The notes under the pieces were generated by a model. It was not told the DNA's origin. It made no database searches and saw only the letters and a program-made list of their open reading frames with translations. The translations under genes were made by a program, and so were the position numbers. From Psychrobacter sp. JB385 (GTDB lineage: Bacteria; Pseudomonadota; Gammaproteobacteria; Pseudomonadales; Moraxellaceae): a stretch of DNA of 64,000 nucleotides. The stretch covers positions 1-64,000 of the forward strand of contig NZ_FUKN01000008.1 of the NCBI RefSeq assembly GCF_900163785.1. Direction: 5' to 3'. Shown piece after piece: positions 63,478 to 64,000 of this stretch (position 1 is the first letter of the stretch; every line of letters begins with the position of its first letter).

Positions 63478-64000
63478 CTAAAGCGACTCAATTTTACTAA
63501 TACCTTCTTGGCGTATCACTTCTGTCAATCCAGCGTCAGACTCAATACGAGTGATAAAGGCATTGAAGTTCTTATAGCTAGAGAGGTCAAGCTTCATTTT
63601 TTTCGCCCATGTCAGTATGACATATAGGTAGATATCGGCTGTGGTCTTAGTGCCTGTCAGATAATCCTGTGTGCCAAGCTGTGTGTTGGGATACTCAAGC
63701 AAGCCTACGATTTTTTTCTTCGCGTTGTCTTTTAAATCTGCTTGTGCGGCTTTATCTTTTACGAAGCCATCAGGACCGAACAGTGGTCCAAAGCTTTTAT
63801 GGACATCTGAATTGATAAAGGCTAACCAGTGCATGATCTCGGCACGTTGGGCGGGCGAGCTAGTAGCACCGAAGATGTTAGCGTCAGGATACTTAGCATC
63901 AATATAGGCTTGCACAGCAATATTTTGCGTGACTACGGTATCGCCATCTACGATTGCAGGTACTGAACCCTGCGGGTTAATACGCAGATATTCTTCTGAT
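63478..64000 (-). CDS. Glutathione S-transferase, 5' end outside the window
   Basis: A cytosolic GST-like protein. The frame stays open to the window edge; the visible part starts at EEYLRINPQGSVPAIVDGD, the end of the thioredoxin-like domain with its cis-Pro region and TQNIAVQAYI. The helical C-terminal domain follows to IESL. A frame starting at GTG 63915 is internal and not the true start. About 174 codons are visible, perhaps 30 residues short of complete. Substrates unknown. Confidence 0.87.
   Translation of the reverse strand, partial: SEEYLRINPQGSVPAIVDGDTVVTQNIAVQAYIDAKYPDANIFGATSSPAQRAEIMHWLAFINSDVHKSFGPLFGPDGFVKDKAAQADLKDNAKKKIVGLLEYPNTQLGTQDYLTGTKTTADIYLYVILTWAKKMKLDLSSYKNFNAFITRIESDAGLTEVIRQEGISKIESL

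Overview
The window reads as a continuous piece of chromosome from a Moraxellaceae gammaproteobacterium, most likely Psychrobacter. This is judged from the protein sequences, the AT-leaning base use, and gene orders such as tig-clpP-clpX, argS-SPOR, cmoA-cmoB, phoB-phoR and nadM-nadV. No phage, insertion sequence, CRISPR array or tRNA gene was found. The left edge is the 3' end of a 5S rRNA with its terminator, so a ribosomal RNA operon lies just outside. The right edge cuts a glutathione S-transferase gene.

Layout. 0.4-3.3 kb: a complete TRAP transporter (lipoprotein DctP, DctQ, DctM). 3.6-6 kb: a cytosolic 5'-nucleotidase, a rhomboid protease and a small membrane protein. 6-10.7 kb: a two-subunit sodium:solute symporter, divergent from an AGCS-type sodium:alanine symporter across a long AT-rich intergenic region. 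10.8-20 kb: ETF-ubiquinone oxidoreductase, a DUF1285 protein, glutamate racemase, a DUF4062-like protein, a lytic transglycosylase, thiopurine methyltransferase and MsrA. 20-28 kb: tRNA wobble modification (cmoAB), a DUF1176 protein, argS, a SPOR-domain protein and an EIIC-like membrane protein. 28-36 kb: a short-chain dehydrogenase, a MarR regulator divergent from a small membrane gene, the tig-clpP-clpX proteostasis cluster and rdgB. 36-42 kb: sodB, then a 1.5-kb patch ending in a second, broken copy of the sodB 3' end, a HEAT-like protein, a DUF72 protein and ispA. 42-50 kb: fatty acid beta-oxidation (fadB, fadA), an isochorismatase-family hydrolase, an HD phosphohydrolase, a DUF1287 protein, psd and dtd. 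49.8-64 kb: phoBR behind a good Pho box, a peptidase M23, an ExoX-like nuclease, hydrolases, a LOG-family protein, a FAD enzyme, a small lipoprotein, YceI, ribosomal protein L31 type B, and a nicotinamide-based NAD salvage pair (nadV, nadM-Nudix) coupled to an SGNH hydrolase.

Genes that work together: DctPQM (solute uptake); the two symporter subunits; ETF-QO with FadBA (electrons from acyl-CoA oxidation to quinone, although the acyl-CoA dehydrogenase and ETF are not here); Tig, ClpP and ClpX (folding and proteolysis); CmoA and CmoB (tRNA cmo5U34); PhoB and PhoR (phosphate response); NadV and NadM (nicotinamide to NMN to NAD).

Most of the window is ordinary core genome, and I did not find a convincing new multi-gene system. 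The observations most worth following are: the truncated second sodB 3' end flanking a small gene patch; a dispersed palindromic repeat with two full copies and one half copy; a PhoR kinase without its membrane anchor; a symporter with a DxNxDG-type insertion; and several clean operator-like or hairpin sites.
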